A stretch of DNA of 60,963 nt. It comes from Pseudomonas frederiksbergensis (lineage in GTDB: Bacteria; Pseudomonadota; Gammaproteobacteria; Pseudomonadales; Pseudomonadaceae). The DNA lies in contig NZ_MOBM01000007.1 of NCBI RefSeq assembly GCF_003732275.1, forward strand, positions 1-60,963. The letters run 5' to 3'. Position 1 is the first letter of the stretch; each line of letters opens with the position of its first letter. The notes under the pieces are model-generated. The model worked only from the letters and a program-made list of their open reading frames with translations, was not told the origin of the DNA and made no database searches. The position numbers were made by a program, and so were the translations under genes. Positions 28,556 to 38,065 of the stretch are shown piece after piece.

Positions 28556-30225
28556 TACCAGCTCCTGAACTTGGCGGGTGGGTTGTAGAGGCCACCGGAC
28601 CACTCCACCAGATCGGCCACGCTTTTCGCTGCAAGCAACTCGCGGGTGGCGTCGGTGCGGCGGATGCCGAGGTCTTCGGGCAAGGCGATCAGGCCTTCGC
28701 GACGCATGCGCGCGGTGTCTTTCGGGTTGTGGCGCAAGCCGATGGCGGTCACCCCGGCGACGGCAGCGATCATCGCCTGACGTTCTTCGAGGGAACGGGC
28801 TTTGTACAAATAGGCGATGCCTTCTTCGGTGAGCAGGTGGGTGACGTCGTCGCCGTAGATCATGATCGGCGCCAGCGGCATGCCGCTTTTCTTCGCCACG
28901 TCCACCGCATCGAGGGTTTCGACGAAGGTCGGTTTGCCGCCCTCCTGGAAGGTCTCGACCATTTGCACCACGAGCTTTTTGCCGCGTTCGAGCAAGGCTT
29001 CAGGAGCATCGTCGTGACGCATGTCGAGCCAGGCCGGCGTGCCATGGCGGCGACCGCGCGGGTCGTGACCCATGTTCGGCGCACCACCGAAACCGGCCAG
29101 GCGACCGCGCGTCACGGTAGAGGAATGACCGTCGCCGTCGACTTGCAGGGTCGCGCCGATAAACAGGTCCACCGCGTATTGCCCGGCCAGTTGGCAGAAC
29201 ATCCGGTTGGAGCGCAGTGAACCGTCACGGCCGGTGAAGAACACATCCGGTCGAGCGGCGATGTAGTTTTCCATGCCCAGTTCGGTGCCAAAGCAATGCA
29301 CGCTTTCGACCCAGCCGCTTTCGATGGCCGGGATCAAGGTTGGGTGAGGATTGAGCGTCCAGTTGCGGCAGATCTTGCCCTTCAAACCGAGGGATTCGCC
29401 GTAGGTCGGCAGGATCAGTTCGATGGCCGCGGTGTTGAAACCAATGCCGTGGTTGAGCGATTGAACGTTGTGTTTTTCGTAGATCCCGCGGATCGCCATC
29501 ATCGCCATCAACACATGCACTGGCTTGATGTGGCGTGGGTCGCGGGTGAACAGCGGTTCGATGTAGAACGGCTTGTCGGCTACCACCACGAAGTCGACCC
29601 AGGACGCGGGAATGTCGACACGGGGCAGTTCGCTGACATCGTCCACCAATTGGTTGACCTGGACGATGACGATGCCGTCGCTGAAGGCGGCAGGCTCGAT
29701 CAATGCGGGGGTGTCTTCGGTGCTCGGCCCGGTGTAGATGTTGCCGGCGCGGTCGGCCATGAAACCGGCCGAGAGCACGACGTTGGGAATCAGGTCGACC
29801 ACCAGCCGCGCGTAGAGCTCGATGTAGGTGTGAATCGCGCCGATTTCCAGCAAACCGTCTTCAAGCAACTGGCTGATGCGCAGGCTCTGGGTGCCGGCGA
29901 ACGAGAAGTCGAGCTTGCGGGCGATTCCACGCTCGAACAGGTCCAGGTGCTCAGAACGCCCGACGCTGGGCATGATCATGTGCAAGTCATGCAGCTTGCC
30001 CGGATCGGCCTTGGCCAGGGAGCGGGACAGGAAATCCGCCTGCTTCTGGTTATTGCCCTCCAGCACCACACGGTCGCCGGGCAGAATCAACGCCTCCAGC
30101 GCCGCAACGATCTTGTCGGTGGGCAGCACCACACCGTCGGCGAAACCCCGCACCAGCTCGAGACGCCGCTGCTTTTCGCTGCGCCGCCACGTCCATCGCG
30201 AGTCGGGGGATATTGTTGTTGTCAT
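28555..30225 (-). CDS. mdcA: Malonate decarboxylase subunit alpha (acetyl-S-ACP:malonate ACP transferase)
   Basis: A 556-residue CoA-transferase-like subunit that swaps malonate for acetate on the carrier, the first half of each turnover. Conserved stretches include [18 protein letters not shown] near the N-terminus, [18 protein letters not shown] mid-protein and [23 protein letters not shown] at 30225 has GGAG at five-base spacing; GTG at 30231 overlaps that site. First gene of mdcABCDEGH-madLM; promoter and MdcR sites should lie at 30230-30340. Confidence 0.93.
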   Translation of the reverse strand: MTTTISPDSRWTWRRSEKQRRLELVRGFADGVVLPTDKIVAALEALILPGDRVVLEGNNQKQADFLSRSLAKADPGKLHDLHMIMPSVGRSEHLDLFERGIARKLDFSFAGTQSLRISQLLEDGLLEIGAIHTYIELYARLVVDLIPNVVLSAGFMADRAGNIYTGPSTEDTPALIEPAAFSDGIVIVQVNQLVDDVSELPRVDIPASWVDFVVVADKPFYIEPLFTRDPRHIKPVHVLMAMMAIRGIYEKHNVQSLNHGIGFNTAAIELILPTYGESLGLKGKICRNWTLNPHPTLIPAIESGWVESVHCFGTELGMENYIAARPDVFFTGRDGSLRSNRMFCQLAGQYAVDLFIGATLQVDGDGHSSTVTRGRLAGFGGAPNMGHDPRGRRHGTPAWLDMRHDDAPEALLERGKKLVVQMVETFQEGGKPTFVETLDAVDVAKKSGMPLAPIMIYGDDVTHLLTEEGIAYLYKARSLEERQAMIAAVAGVTAIGLRHNPKDTARMRREGLIALPEDLGIRRTDATRELLAAKSVADLVEWSGGLYNPPAKFRSW

Positions 30226-30342
30226 GACCACTCCACGGGTTCGCTGTCGTGGGAGTCACCTTAGGAGCGTTGGGTGGGGGGCATCAATCAAGCAGAGTGG
30301 TGGATCGTTACGGTCAAGTTAATGGTTGGCCGTGCCGACGCC

Positions 30343-30408
30343 ATCGCGAGCAGGCTCGCTCCCACATTGGAATGCGTCACCCCTGTGGGAGTGAGCCTGC
30401 TCGCGATG
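30343..30408. repeat. REP pair, family A, upstream of mdcA
   Basis: Inverted family A pair (ATCGCGAGCAGGCTCGCTCC and a near complement with GAGTGAG) about 120 bases upstream of mdcA. It marks the upstream limit of a likely promoter region. Confidence 0.87.
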
Positions 30409-30482
30409 GGGCCAGAACAATCCCCGCAGCTTTCGATGACGAAAATTTCGTCGCTCATGGCAGAGAGCAAATAACCGATAAG

Positions 30483-30516
30483 TCCCAAAATAGGACCGAT
30501 CGGTCCCTTTTTGGGA
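30483..30516. promoter_or_regulatory. 34-bp palindrome with TetR-like core
   Basis: TCCCAAAATAGGACCGA / TCGGTCCCTTTTTGGGA, 15 of 17 positions paired, around the perfect core GGACCGATCGGTCC. GACCG-N2-CGGTC cores are common in TetR-family operators. The A/T tracts also permit a terminator-like hairpin on either strand. It lies between REP clusters about 260 bases upstream of mdcA. Confidence 0.5.
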
Positions 30517-30540
30517 ATCCTCAACCTGGCGCAGGCCCCC

Positions 30541-30673
30541 TGTGGCGAGGGGGCTTGCCCCCGTTCGGCTGCGCAGCAGTCGTAAAACCATTGTTCTCGG
30601 CGTACCTGATACACCTCGATTGCAGGTTTTGGGGCTGCTTCGCAACCCAACGGGGGCAAGCCCCCTCACCACA
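30541..30673. repeat. REP pair, family B
   Basis: Inverted family B pair (GGCGAGGGGGCTTGCCCCCG and complement). The 0.8-kb gap 30226-31057 has no other convincing gene: it holds this pair, a family A pair, two palindromes and the leader of the DUF6124-type gene. Confidence 0.87.
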
Positions 30674-30893
30674 GGGAGGTCCGACAGCCTGGGGTTTTGT
30701 GTTTAAAAGTTTGTCCGCTGGAACGGTGAGAGGCTACACAACCTTGCGTCGCGGCCTACAGCAATGCCGGAAGGCGCTGACTGGTGCGGTTTTGCGTTGA
30801 TCTTTATCGTTTGTATGTCGCTGCCAACCTCAGCGACCGGGCCTGGAATCCCGAGGTGTTAACGAGGCAAAAGCGCCTTTCATAACGTATGCT

Positions 30894-30914
30894 TGCGCAC
30901 CTTTAATGTGTGCA
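30894..30914. promoter_or_regulatory. Inverted repeat upstream of the DUF6124-type gene
   Basis: TGCGCAC-CTTTAAT-GTGTGCA, seven-base arms with one mismatch, 144 bases before the ATG at 31058. It could be an operator or part of the leader fold. Confidence 0.35.
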
Positions 30915-31057
30915 CTCCGTTATGGCGGCTGTGCGCGGGAGACCTTTGTGTCTGCCGGGTTTTGTCCGTTTGCCCGGGTTCCAGCCTGCGTACAGCTGCC
31001 ACCCCTTCGCCTGGAAACCGAATGGAGCAGCTGAAACTCAGTAAATGGAGATTCACT

Positions 31058-31435
31058 ATGTTCAAAGCTACTCCCAACCCGCCAGAATCCGGGACCGATT
31101 CCCAAGCATCCCTCGATGCAGAAAAAATGAAGGAAGCCGCTGACCGCGCCTTCTCCCATTACTTCCCGTCACCCCACGAAAAACCCGCCAAACGCCGTAA
31201 GTCCCAGCTCTTCACCGTCTCCCCCGATATCGACACCGAAGCCCTTCTGGCCAATGCCTCCGAAGACCTGCTGTCCATCAGCGCCATTGCTGCCGATCTG
31301 GCGGACGATGTGGAAGGCTCACGCCGCTCTGTAGCCTTGGCGCTCAGCCGTTTGGCAGATGGCGTGCAGTTGTTGGTGGAGCGGGTGCTGGATCATCATG
31401 AGTCGTTGCAGATGAAGGCTCAAGCCGGGGTTTAA
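31058..31435 (+). CDS. Small uncharacterised protein, probably DUF6124 family
   Basis: A 125-residue cytoplasmic protein of a Pseudomonas-restricted family recognisable by the opening MFKATPNPPE, the middle motif LFTVSPDIDTEALLANASE and an amphipathic C-terminal helix (EGSRRSVALALSRLADGVQL). It has no signal peptide and no enzymatic motif. GGAG lies seven bases before the ATG. The gene stands alone, with about 150 bases of leader and REP clusters on both sides. Family members usually occur in several copies per genome; their function is unknown. Confidence 0.8.
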   Translation: MFKATPNPPESGTDSQASLDAEKMKEAADRAFSHYFPSPHEKPAKRRKSQLFTVSPDIDTEALLANASEDLLSISAIAADLADDVEGSRRSVALALSRLADGVQLLVERVLDHHESLQMKAQAGV

Positions 31436-31447
31436 CGCAGAAACCCC

Positions 31448-31670
31448 TGTGGCGAGGGAGCTTGCTCCCGTTGGGTTGCGCAGCAGCCCAAAAACCTGCG
31501 ACCGAGCAGTATCAGGTAAGCCGAGAACAATGGTTTTACGACTGCTGCGCAGCCGAACGGGGGCAAGCCCCCTCGCCGCAGGAAGATGCGTGCGGTGTAC
31601 CTGATAGACCGCGGTTTCAGGTTTTGGGGCCGCTTCGCGACCCAGCGGGAGCAAGCTCCCTCGCCACAGG
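31448..31670. repeat. Cluster of three family B REP elements
   Basis: Three family B elements (at about 31448-31490, 31545-31582 and 31618-31670) in alternating orientation, interrupted by sequences that also occur inside the pair at 30541-30673 (for example the stretch around AGAACAATGGTTTTACGACT in inverted order). This suggests amplification of a whole REP pair, not of single units. Confidence 0.85.
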
Positions 31671-31677
31671 GATCCGG

Positions 31678-32133
31678 TCAGACCAGACCCGCACTCACTA
31701 GCAGTTCTTCCAGCGCGAGCAAATCCGGCACCTTCGCCACTTGCTCCCCCACCTGCACCGCCGCCTGCTCCAGCGAACACAACGGCACATCGACATAGCT
31801 CAACTGGCTATCCAGCTTGTAAGACCGCGGAATCCCCTGCACCAGCAGCGCAATGAACTTCAGCTCAGACCGCCCGCCGAGGGCATTGAGGATGACGATC
31901 CGGGCTCGCTCACCGATCACCACTTTGTTGCCACACGCCGACTCGAAACTGAGCAACGGAATCTGCCGATCCCGCCACTTCACCAACCCCAGATACCACG
32001 GCGGTGTGTCGAGGTCGAAGGCGCCGGGTTGGTAATCGATGAGTTCAGCGACAGCGACATTGGGCAGGATCAGGTTGCGATCCGCCAAGGGCAATAAAAG
32101 CCCAGTGAGGTTGCTGGAGCGGTGTTCATGCAT
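31678..32133 (-). CDS. chpC: CheW-like adaptor of the Chp system
   Basis: A 151-residue single CheW domain, expected to couple a receptor to the ChpA kinase. PLADRNLILPNVAVAELIDY and GLVKWRDRQIPLLSFE match the CheW beta-barrel core. The ATG overlaps the chpA stop by eight bases (ATGCATGA), so the two are translationally coupled. By position it corresponds to P. aeruginosa chpC, but chpB, which lies between chpA and chpC there, is absent. Confidence 0.87.
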   Translation of the reverse strand: MHEHRSSNLTGLLLPLADRNLILPNVAVAELIDYQPGAFDLDTPPWYLGLVKWRDRQIPLLSFESACGNKVVIGERARIVILNALGGRSELKFIALLVQGIPRSYKLDSQLSYVDVPLCSLEQAAVQVGEQVAKVPDLLALEELLVSAGLV

Positions 32134-35100
32134 GGGTTTTGCTCCACCGGGCGATGCTGTCGAGCAGCACCGATTCCTGGTATGGCTTGCCAAGGTAGTC
32201 GTTGACGCCGATGGCCATGGCGCGGTCGCGGTGTTTCTGGCCGGTACGGGAGGTGATCATGATGATCGGCAGATGCTGCAAGCGCTCGTCGGCGCGCACC
32301 TGGGTCGCCACTTCGAAACCGTCCATGCGCGGCATTTCGATGTCCAGCAGCATCAGGTCGGGCATGTGTTCTTCGAGCAGCAACATGGCGTCGACCCCGT
32401 CCTTGGCGGTCAGCACGTTCATGCCGTGGCGTTCCAGCAGACGGCTGGTGACCTTGCGCACGGTGACCGAATCGTCGACCACCAGGACCAGCAACGGCCG
32501 TTGCGACTCGGGCTCTACGTCCTGCGTCACCGGTCGTTGCGGCACCCGCGCTTGCATCGCGCGGATCGGCGACAGCAAGTCGAGAATCAGCACCACCCGG
32601 CCATCGCCGAGAATCGTCGCGCCGGACAAACCCTGCACCGCGGCGAACTGCGGGCCAAGGCTTTTGACCACGATTTCCCGGGTGCCGGCCATGGCATCCA
32701 CCTGCACCGCGACATGCCGCTCGTTGCATTGCACCAGCAACATCGGCAACGGCAGGTTCTGGCCCAGCAGTTTCGGGCGGGGGCTGGTTTTCAGCAGCTC
32801 ACCGAGATAGCACAACTCATAACGTTGCCCGGCGTATTCGTAGGTCGGCGGATCGAGCCGGTAATGCCCCTCAAGTTCGTTGGGCAACACCCGAACAATG
32901 CCGTCGATGGTGTTCAGCGGGATCGCGTATTGATCCTCTGCGCACTGCACCATCAGCGCGCGGTTGACCGACACGGTGAACGGCAGGCGAATCCGGAAAT
33001 GCACGCCCTGCCCCGGCACAGAGTCGATGGTCATGCCGCCGCCGAGCTGCCGGACTTCTTCATGAACCACGTCCATGCCGACGCCACGCCCGGAGATCTG
33101 AGTGATTTTCTCGGCGGTGGAGAACCCCGGTTGCAGGATGAATTGCAGCACGTCGCGGTCGCTGATGTTGCTGTCCGGGTGGAGTAACCCGCGTTTGATC
33201 GCCTTGCGCCGCACGGCGTCCAAAGGCACGCCGGCACCGTCGTCGCGGATGTCGAAAATGATGTCGCCGCCCTCTCGGGACAAATCCAGGGTGATCTTGC
33301 CTTGGGCCGGTTTACCCGCCGCGATTCGCACCTCGGCCGATTCCAGCCCATGGTCGACGGCGTTGCGCAGCATGTGTTCCAGCGGCGCGGCCATGCGTTC
33401 GAGGACGTTGCGGTCCATCTCGCCTTCGGCGTTGCCGACGACGAAGTCCACGTCCTTGCCCAGTTCGCTGGCGACCTGCCGAACGATGCGTTTCAAACGC
33501 GGCAGCATTCGCTCGAACGGCACCATGCGCGTGCGCATCAGGCCTTCCTGCAATTCGGTGTTGATGCGGCCCTGCTGTTGCAGCAGGTTTTCCGCATCCT
33601 GATTGCGCCGCTCGAGGGTTTCCTTGAGGTCAAGCAGGTCGGAGGCAGACTCGAACAGTGCCCGCGACAACTGTTGCAGCTGCGAGTGACGGTCCATCTC
33701 CAGCGGGTCGAACTCTTCGTACCCCAGGCGTTCAGCCTCGACTTGCTGACGGCTGAGAATCCGCCCCTGGGTTTCGGTATCCAGGCGGCGCAACTGGTCG
33801 CGCATGCGTTCGATGGTGGTTTCCATCTCGCTCAGGGCCACCCGTGCGTCGTTGACCTGTTGTTCGATGCGGCCACGGAAGATTGAAGTTTCACCGGCCA
33901 GATTGACCAGGTCATCGAGCAATTCCGCCGAGACCTTGACCGTGTCGGCGCCTTCGGGTTGTGGTGCGGCTGGCTCGGCTTTGGGGGCGGCGGGCATCAC
34001 CACCGACTCCGGAGTTTCGGACACCGCCGGGTGGCTGAAATTCTTGATCGCGTCGATCAGCCGATCGGCCGGCGGCAATGGCTGACCGGCGCGGGTGGCG
34101 TCGAGCATCTGCGCCAGTCGGTCATGGCTGCGTTGCAACAGCGAGAACAGCTCGGCGGTGGGTTGCAGCACGCCAGCCGACAAGCCTTCGTAGAGGAATT
34201 CCAGTTCATGGGCCAGGTCGCCAATCGGCGCAATTTCCACCATCCGTGCGCCACCCTTGAGGGTGTGCAGGTCGCGCAACAGTGTTTCCACTTCCTGGCG
34301 ATTCGACGGCTCGGCCTGCCAGCGCAACAGTGCCGCGCCGGAGTTTTCGATGATGTCGAAACCTTCCTCGAGGAAGATCTCCAGAAGCTCGGGATCATGG
34401 CCCGCCGAGTCATTGCCGACCGCTGGCTCGATCACCTCGACGCTGCCGGCATTGCCTTGGCGAAACTCACGAATGGCCGCGATCAACTCACCCGGATCAC
34501 CCAACGGACGATTGTGCTGCAACTGATCAAGGAACATGGCCAGTCGGTCATGGCTTTGCTGCAGCAACTGCGCCAGCGTTTCGCTGTGGCTGTAACGGCG
34601 GTCCACCAGGCCTTCGTAAAGGCTTTCCAGTTCATGGGCCAGATCGCCGACCGGCTCGACCTCGGCCATCCGCGCACCGCCCTTGAGGGTGTGCAAATCG
34701 CGCTGCAAGGACGACAGCGGCGCGGCGTTGTCCGGGTCACTCAGCCAACGCTGCAAGGCCTGGCCGGCGCTTTCGAGGATATCCACCGCTTCTTCAAGGA
34801 AGATCGAAACGATTTCGTCGTCCAGCTCCACCTGCGTCGCGCTCTGCTCCAGCTCGGCGGTGGCGCTACCCAGCTCGCGGATGCTCAGGGTGCGGCTGCC
34901 GTCACTGCGGATCAGGCCCATGGAGGATGGATCGAGACTCTCGTCGAGCAAGCCGCGCAACGCCCGAACGCGCTCCGGTTGCGCAGTGACTTCCTGGCCG
35001 GCAGCCAGTTCGTCGAGCATGTTGATCAGCGCTTCATGGGCACTTTGCGCCTCGTGGAAAAACCTGTCGCTGACCGCCAGGCTGCTTTCTTCCACCGCGC

Positions 35101-38029
35101 CATAGAGGTCGAGCAATGCTTCGCAGAGCTCATCCACCGGATGCAGATCGGCCAGGTGCGCGCCTTCGCCGAGGGTGGTCAGTTCGTCCAGCAGCGCGCT
35201 GAGTTCCTGCCGCTCGCCGGGATGCTGCTGCCAGCGCTGTATCAGGCTTTCGGCGTCCAGCAGGATGTCCATGCCCTGGGCGAGAAAATTGTTGATCAGT
35301 TGCGGATCGCGCTTGATGCGCAGCTTCGTATTGGGCGTGCTCAACAGGCTTTGCAGACGCTCGGCCAGCACTGCCTTGGTTCGCTCGATCAGCAAGCGAG
35401 CGTCGGGGATTTCAGCCAGCGGGTCGCTCTTGAGTTGTCGCAGCCCAAGGCGGAACAGCCCTTCAGCTTCCAGCAGCAATTCGACTTCATCCAGATCAAG
35501 GGCAATTCGGTGCGCCTTGTACTCTCGGGCCAGTTCATCCAGCGATGCCGCCAACTCGGCAATCGGCAGTACGCCGGCCATCGAGGCGCTGCCCTTGAGC
35601 GTATGCAACGCCCGTTGCAACTCGTCGCTGGCCTGAAGCGGTACGTGTTCGGAGGCTTGGTCGAGGAAGCGATTGAGGCTGCTCAAATGGGTTTCGGCTT
35701 CGTTGCGGAATATCTCCAGCAACAGTGGATCGAGCGCCGCGACATCCTGCACGTCCTCATCGGACACCGGTTTATCACCCTTGGCGAGGGCATGGGCGCG
35801 GGCGGCCAATTGATCGACATCGTTGCGTTGGCGCTGGGCATTGGCGGCGAACTCGGCCACCAGTTCCGGTAGCAGCTTCAGCGCATCGCCCACCAGTTGT
35901 TGCACCGCAGGCCCAGGTGCAACGCTGTGCTCAAGCACGCGGTTGAGCAGGTTTTCCACCGCCCAGGCCAACTCACCGAGCACCAGCGCGCGAACCATCC
36001 GGCCACTGCCTTTGAGGGTGTGGAAGGCGCGACGCAGTTCACTCAAGGCCGATGTGCTGTCGGGATTGGCCGACCAGCGCGGCAGATACTCCTCGAGGAC
36101 TTCCAGCACCTCGTCAGTCTCTTCGAGAAAGACTTCCCGCAGCTCATCGTCCACCGGTTCTTCACCGGCGGGCGGCGGCAACAGGCTACCCGGCGTGGTC
36201 AGGGCTGGCGGGTTGACGGACGACACCGGGCTGGCCAACATTTCGGCCAGAGACTGAACGGTTTCGGGGTCGTCGAGTTCCTGCATGTCCTGCATGACCA
36301 GGGCTTCACTGGGGCTGAGTACATCCTTGAGCATCGGCACCTGCTGTTCGCTGGGGAAGAAGCCGAGTGAGGCCAGGCCTTTTTCCGCGACGTCGAGCAG
36401 GTGTTCTCCCGGCGCTTCGGGGTCGTCGCTGAGGCGCTCCAGGTAATACTCGATGCTGGTGATGACGTCGGCCAGGCTGTCCAGTTGCTGCCAGCCAGGC
36501 TGGTCCGGGTCCACCAGCAGATGCTCGCGGATGAAGCCGTTGCAGGTCTCGACCAGGCTCGCCGCGCGGGCCAACGGAATCATCGCCAACGCACCGCGCA
36601 CTTGGGTCAGCAACGCCGGCAAGGGTTGCAAATGCTGGCGGTCCCAATCGGCGTCGATGTAGTCGACGATCATGTCCTTGGCCTGTTGCAGGCAAATGCG
36701 CGCTTCCTTGATCACGATCTGATGGATCTGCGTCAGGTCGGTGGTCGGCAGACGGCTGTCTTCCTGGCTTTCCGGCTCCACGGTACCGACCATGCCGGCC
36801 AGGGTCGCTTCGACGTAAAGCAAGGCCCCGGCAACGTCCATGAGGGTCGCGTCGTTGGGTTCACGCTGGCCCTGGGCGAGGCTCAGCACCACCGCCAGTT
36901 GATCGATGATGACCTTGCGCGGCTGGCCGAAACCGAGCACCGCCAGGGTGTCGGCGATTTGCCGCAGGGGCGCCAGCAGGCTTTCGAGGTCCGAGGTGTG
37001 CTGACGGTCGCTGCGCACGAACAGGTCCAGGCGCTCCTTGACCCGCACCAGCTCTTCGCACAGCGCCGACAATACCGAACGCATGGCGTCGCGGTCAGGG
37101 CCGGCCAGCCGTGCCCGTTCTTCATCGACCATCGCGCCGTCGGGTAGCGCATCGTCAAGTGAGTAGCGATCTTTCATGGTCAGCATCTGCCCGGTGGGGT
37201 GTTCGGCCTTGGCAATATAGAACAACAAACTCTTGAGCAGCTCCGGCGGTGCCGGTTGATTGATTCCGGGCATGCCCTGTTCGAGCAAACGCTTGAGCTC
37301 TTTGTCGGCGTCCTTGAACAGGCTGCGCAACGCCGGGCTGTTGGCGATCGAGCCATTGCGCATGCCTTCGACCAGTGCCGAAGCGACGTGCCATAACGGG
37401 CTCAGGGGCGCGTTGTCGCACAGCGCTTCGAGGCGCGCAAACACCCTGGCCAGATAGCCGAAGTGGGTTTCGTCATCCTGCTCGCGCAACAAACCGACCA
37501 GCGCCATCTGCAACATCTGCCGTAACTTGCGCAGCACATTCGGCAAGTCGGACGGTTCCAGCAGCGCCAGAGCTTCTTGGCTCAGGGGCGGCAGCTCCAA
37601 CAGTTGCGGGCTGAACAGGCTGGTTTCCGATAACAGGCTTTCGCCACGGGCGCTGCGCAGGTCGTTGATCAAAGGCAACACGACTAAAGGCAAATCACGA
37701 CGGGCGCCTTGCACCCGGTCGAGGTAAGTCGGCAATTGCCCCAGGGCTTGCAGCAACAGATGGATCGCCTCGTCGCGATGGCTGACGCGGTTCTGCTGCA
37801 AGGCGCTGGTCAACTGCTCGATCTCTTCGGCGAGCAGGGCCGCGCCGTAAAACTCGACCATCTGCAAACTACCGTGAACCTGATGGACACAGGCCAGACA
37901 CTCACTCAGCGTGTGCGTCGCCTGCGGGTCGTCGATCAGGGTTTCGATCGCCTGATGAGCCTGTTTCAGCGTTTCGGCAATCTCGCCTTTGACCCACTCG
38001 AGGGCCACATAGTCGTGCCGATCACCCAT
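32126..38029 (-). CDS. chpA: ChpA-type hybrid chemotaxis histidine kinase of the type IV pilus system
   Basis: A 1967-residue CheA-like kinase. Phosphotransfer domains fill the first 1340 residues: an N-terminal Hpt-like site near H49/H52, canonical HTLKG histidines at H670, H809, H1113 and H1255, and degenerate repeats near 474 and 955 without a His. Then come a dimerisation helix, the ATPase domain (EHMLRNAVDHG at 1551-1561, DDGAG at 1596-1600, GRGVGMD at 1647-1653), a CheW-like domain (about 1690-1820) and a C-terminal receiver with VDDS at 1851-1854 and phospho-acceptor D1896. It relays PilJ signals to PilG and PilH. GGAG lies five bases before the ATG; gap to pilJ is 36 bases. Confidence 0.95.
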   Translation of the reverse strand: MGDRHDYVALEWVKGEIAETLKQAHQAIETLIDDPQATHTLSECLACVHQVHGSLQMVEFYGAALLAEEIEQLTSALQQNRVSHRDEAIHLLLQALGQLPTYLDRVQGARRDLPLVVLPLINDLRSARGESLLSETSLFSPQLLELPPLSQEALALLEPSDLPNVLRKLRQMLQMALVGLLREQDDETHFGYLARVFARLEALCDNAPLSPLWHVASALVEGMRNGSIANSPALRSLFKDADKELKRLLEQGMPGINQPAPPELLKSLLFYIAKAEHPTGQMLTMKDRYSLDDALPDGAMVDEERARLAGPDRDAMRSVLSALCEELVRVKERLDLFVRSDRQHTSDLESLLAPLRQIADTLAVLGFGQPRKVIIDQLAVVLSLAQGQREPNDATLMDVAGALLYVEATLAGMVGTVEPESQEDSRLPTTDLTQIHQIVIKEARICLQQAKDMIVDYIDADWDRQHLQPLPALLTQVRGALAMIPLARAASLVETCNGFIREHLLVDPDQPGWQQLDSLADVITSIEYYLERLSDDPEAPGEHLLDVAEKGLASLGFFPSEQQVPMLKDVLSPSEALVMQDMQELDDPETVQSLAEMLASPVSSVNPPALTTPGSLLPPPAGEEPVDDELREVFLEETDEVLEVLEEYLPRWSANPDSTSALSELRRAFHTLKGSGRMVRALVLGELAWAVENLLNRVLEHSVAPGPAVQQLVGDALKLLPELVAEFAANAQRQRNDVDQLAARAHALAKGDKPVSDEDVQDVAALDPLLLEIFRNEAETHLSSLNRFLDQASEHVPLQASDELQRALHTLKGSASMAGVLPIAELAASLDELAREYKAHRIALDLDEVELLLEAEGLFRLGLRQLKSDPLAEIPDARLLIERTKAVLAERLQSLLSTPNTKLRIKRDPQLINNFLAQGMDILLDAESLIQRWQQHPGERQELSALLDELTTLGEGAHLADLHPVDELCEALLDLYGAVEESSLAVSDRFFHEAQSAHEALINMLDELAAGQEVTAQPERVRALRGLLDESLDPSSMGLIRSDGSRTLSIRELGSATAELEQSATQVELDDEIVSIFLEEAVDILESAGQALQRWLSDPDNAAPLSSLQRDLHTLKGGARMAEVEPVGDLAHELESLYEGLVDRRYSHSETLAQLLQQSHDRLAMFLDQLQHNRPLGDPGELIAAIREFRQGNAGSVEVIEPAVGNDSAGHDPELLEIFLEEGFDIIENSGAALLRWQAEPSNRQEVETLLRDLHTLKGGARMVEIAPIGDLAHELEFLYEGLSAGVLQPTAELFSLLQRSHDRLAQMLDATRAGQPLPPADRLIDAIKNFSHPAVSETPESVVMPAAPKAEPAAPQPEGADTVKVSAELLDDLVNLAGETSIFRGRIEQQVNDARVALSEMETTIERMRDQLRRLDTETQGRILSRQQVEAERLGYEEFDPLEMDRHSQLQQLSRALFESASDLLDLKETLERRNQDAENLLQQQGRINTELQEGLMRTRMVPFERMLPRLKRIVRQVASELGKDVDFVVGNAEGEMDRNVLERMAAPLEHMLRNAVDHGLESAEVRIAAGKPAQGKITLDLSREGGDIIFDIRDDGAGVPLDAVRRKAIKRGLLHPDSNISDRDVLQFILQPGFSTAEKITQISGRGVGMDVVHEEVRQLGGGMTIDSVPGQGVHFRIRLPFTVSVNRALMVQCAEDQYAIPLNTIDGIVRVLPNELEGHYRLDPPTYEYAGQRYELCYLGELLKTSPRPKLLGQNLPLPMLLVQCNERHVAVQVDAMAGTREIVVKSLGPQFAAVQGLSGATILGDGRVVLILDLLSPIRAMQARVPQRPVTQDVEPESQRPLLVLVVDDSVTVRKVTSRLLERHGMNVLTAKDGVDAMLLLEEHMPDLMLLDIEMPRMDGFEVATQVRADERLQHLPIIMITSRTGQKHRDRAMAIGVNDYLGKPYQESVLLDSIARWSKTHA

Positions 38030-38065
38030 AACTACTCCAATCAAATGCATACGCCCTGAGGCGGT

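Noticed and set aside
31448..31670. Possible CRISPR-like array
   Set aside because: The repeats are palindromic REP units in alternating orientation with irregular, related spacers; there are no cas genes.
33959..35872. 637-residue open frame antisense to chpA
   Set aside because: Mirror of the repeated Hpt domains; its apparent repeats are explained by the coding strand.
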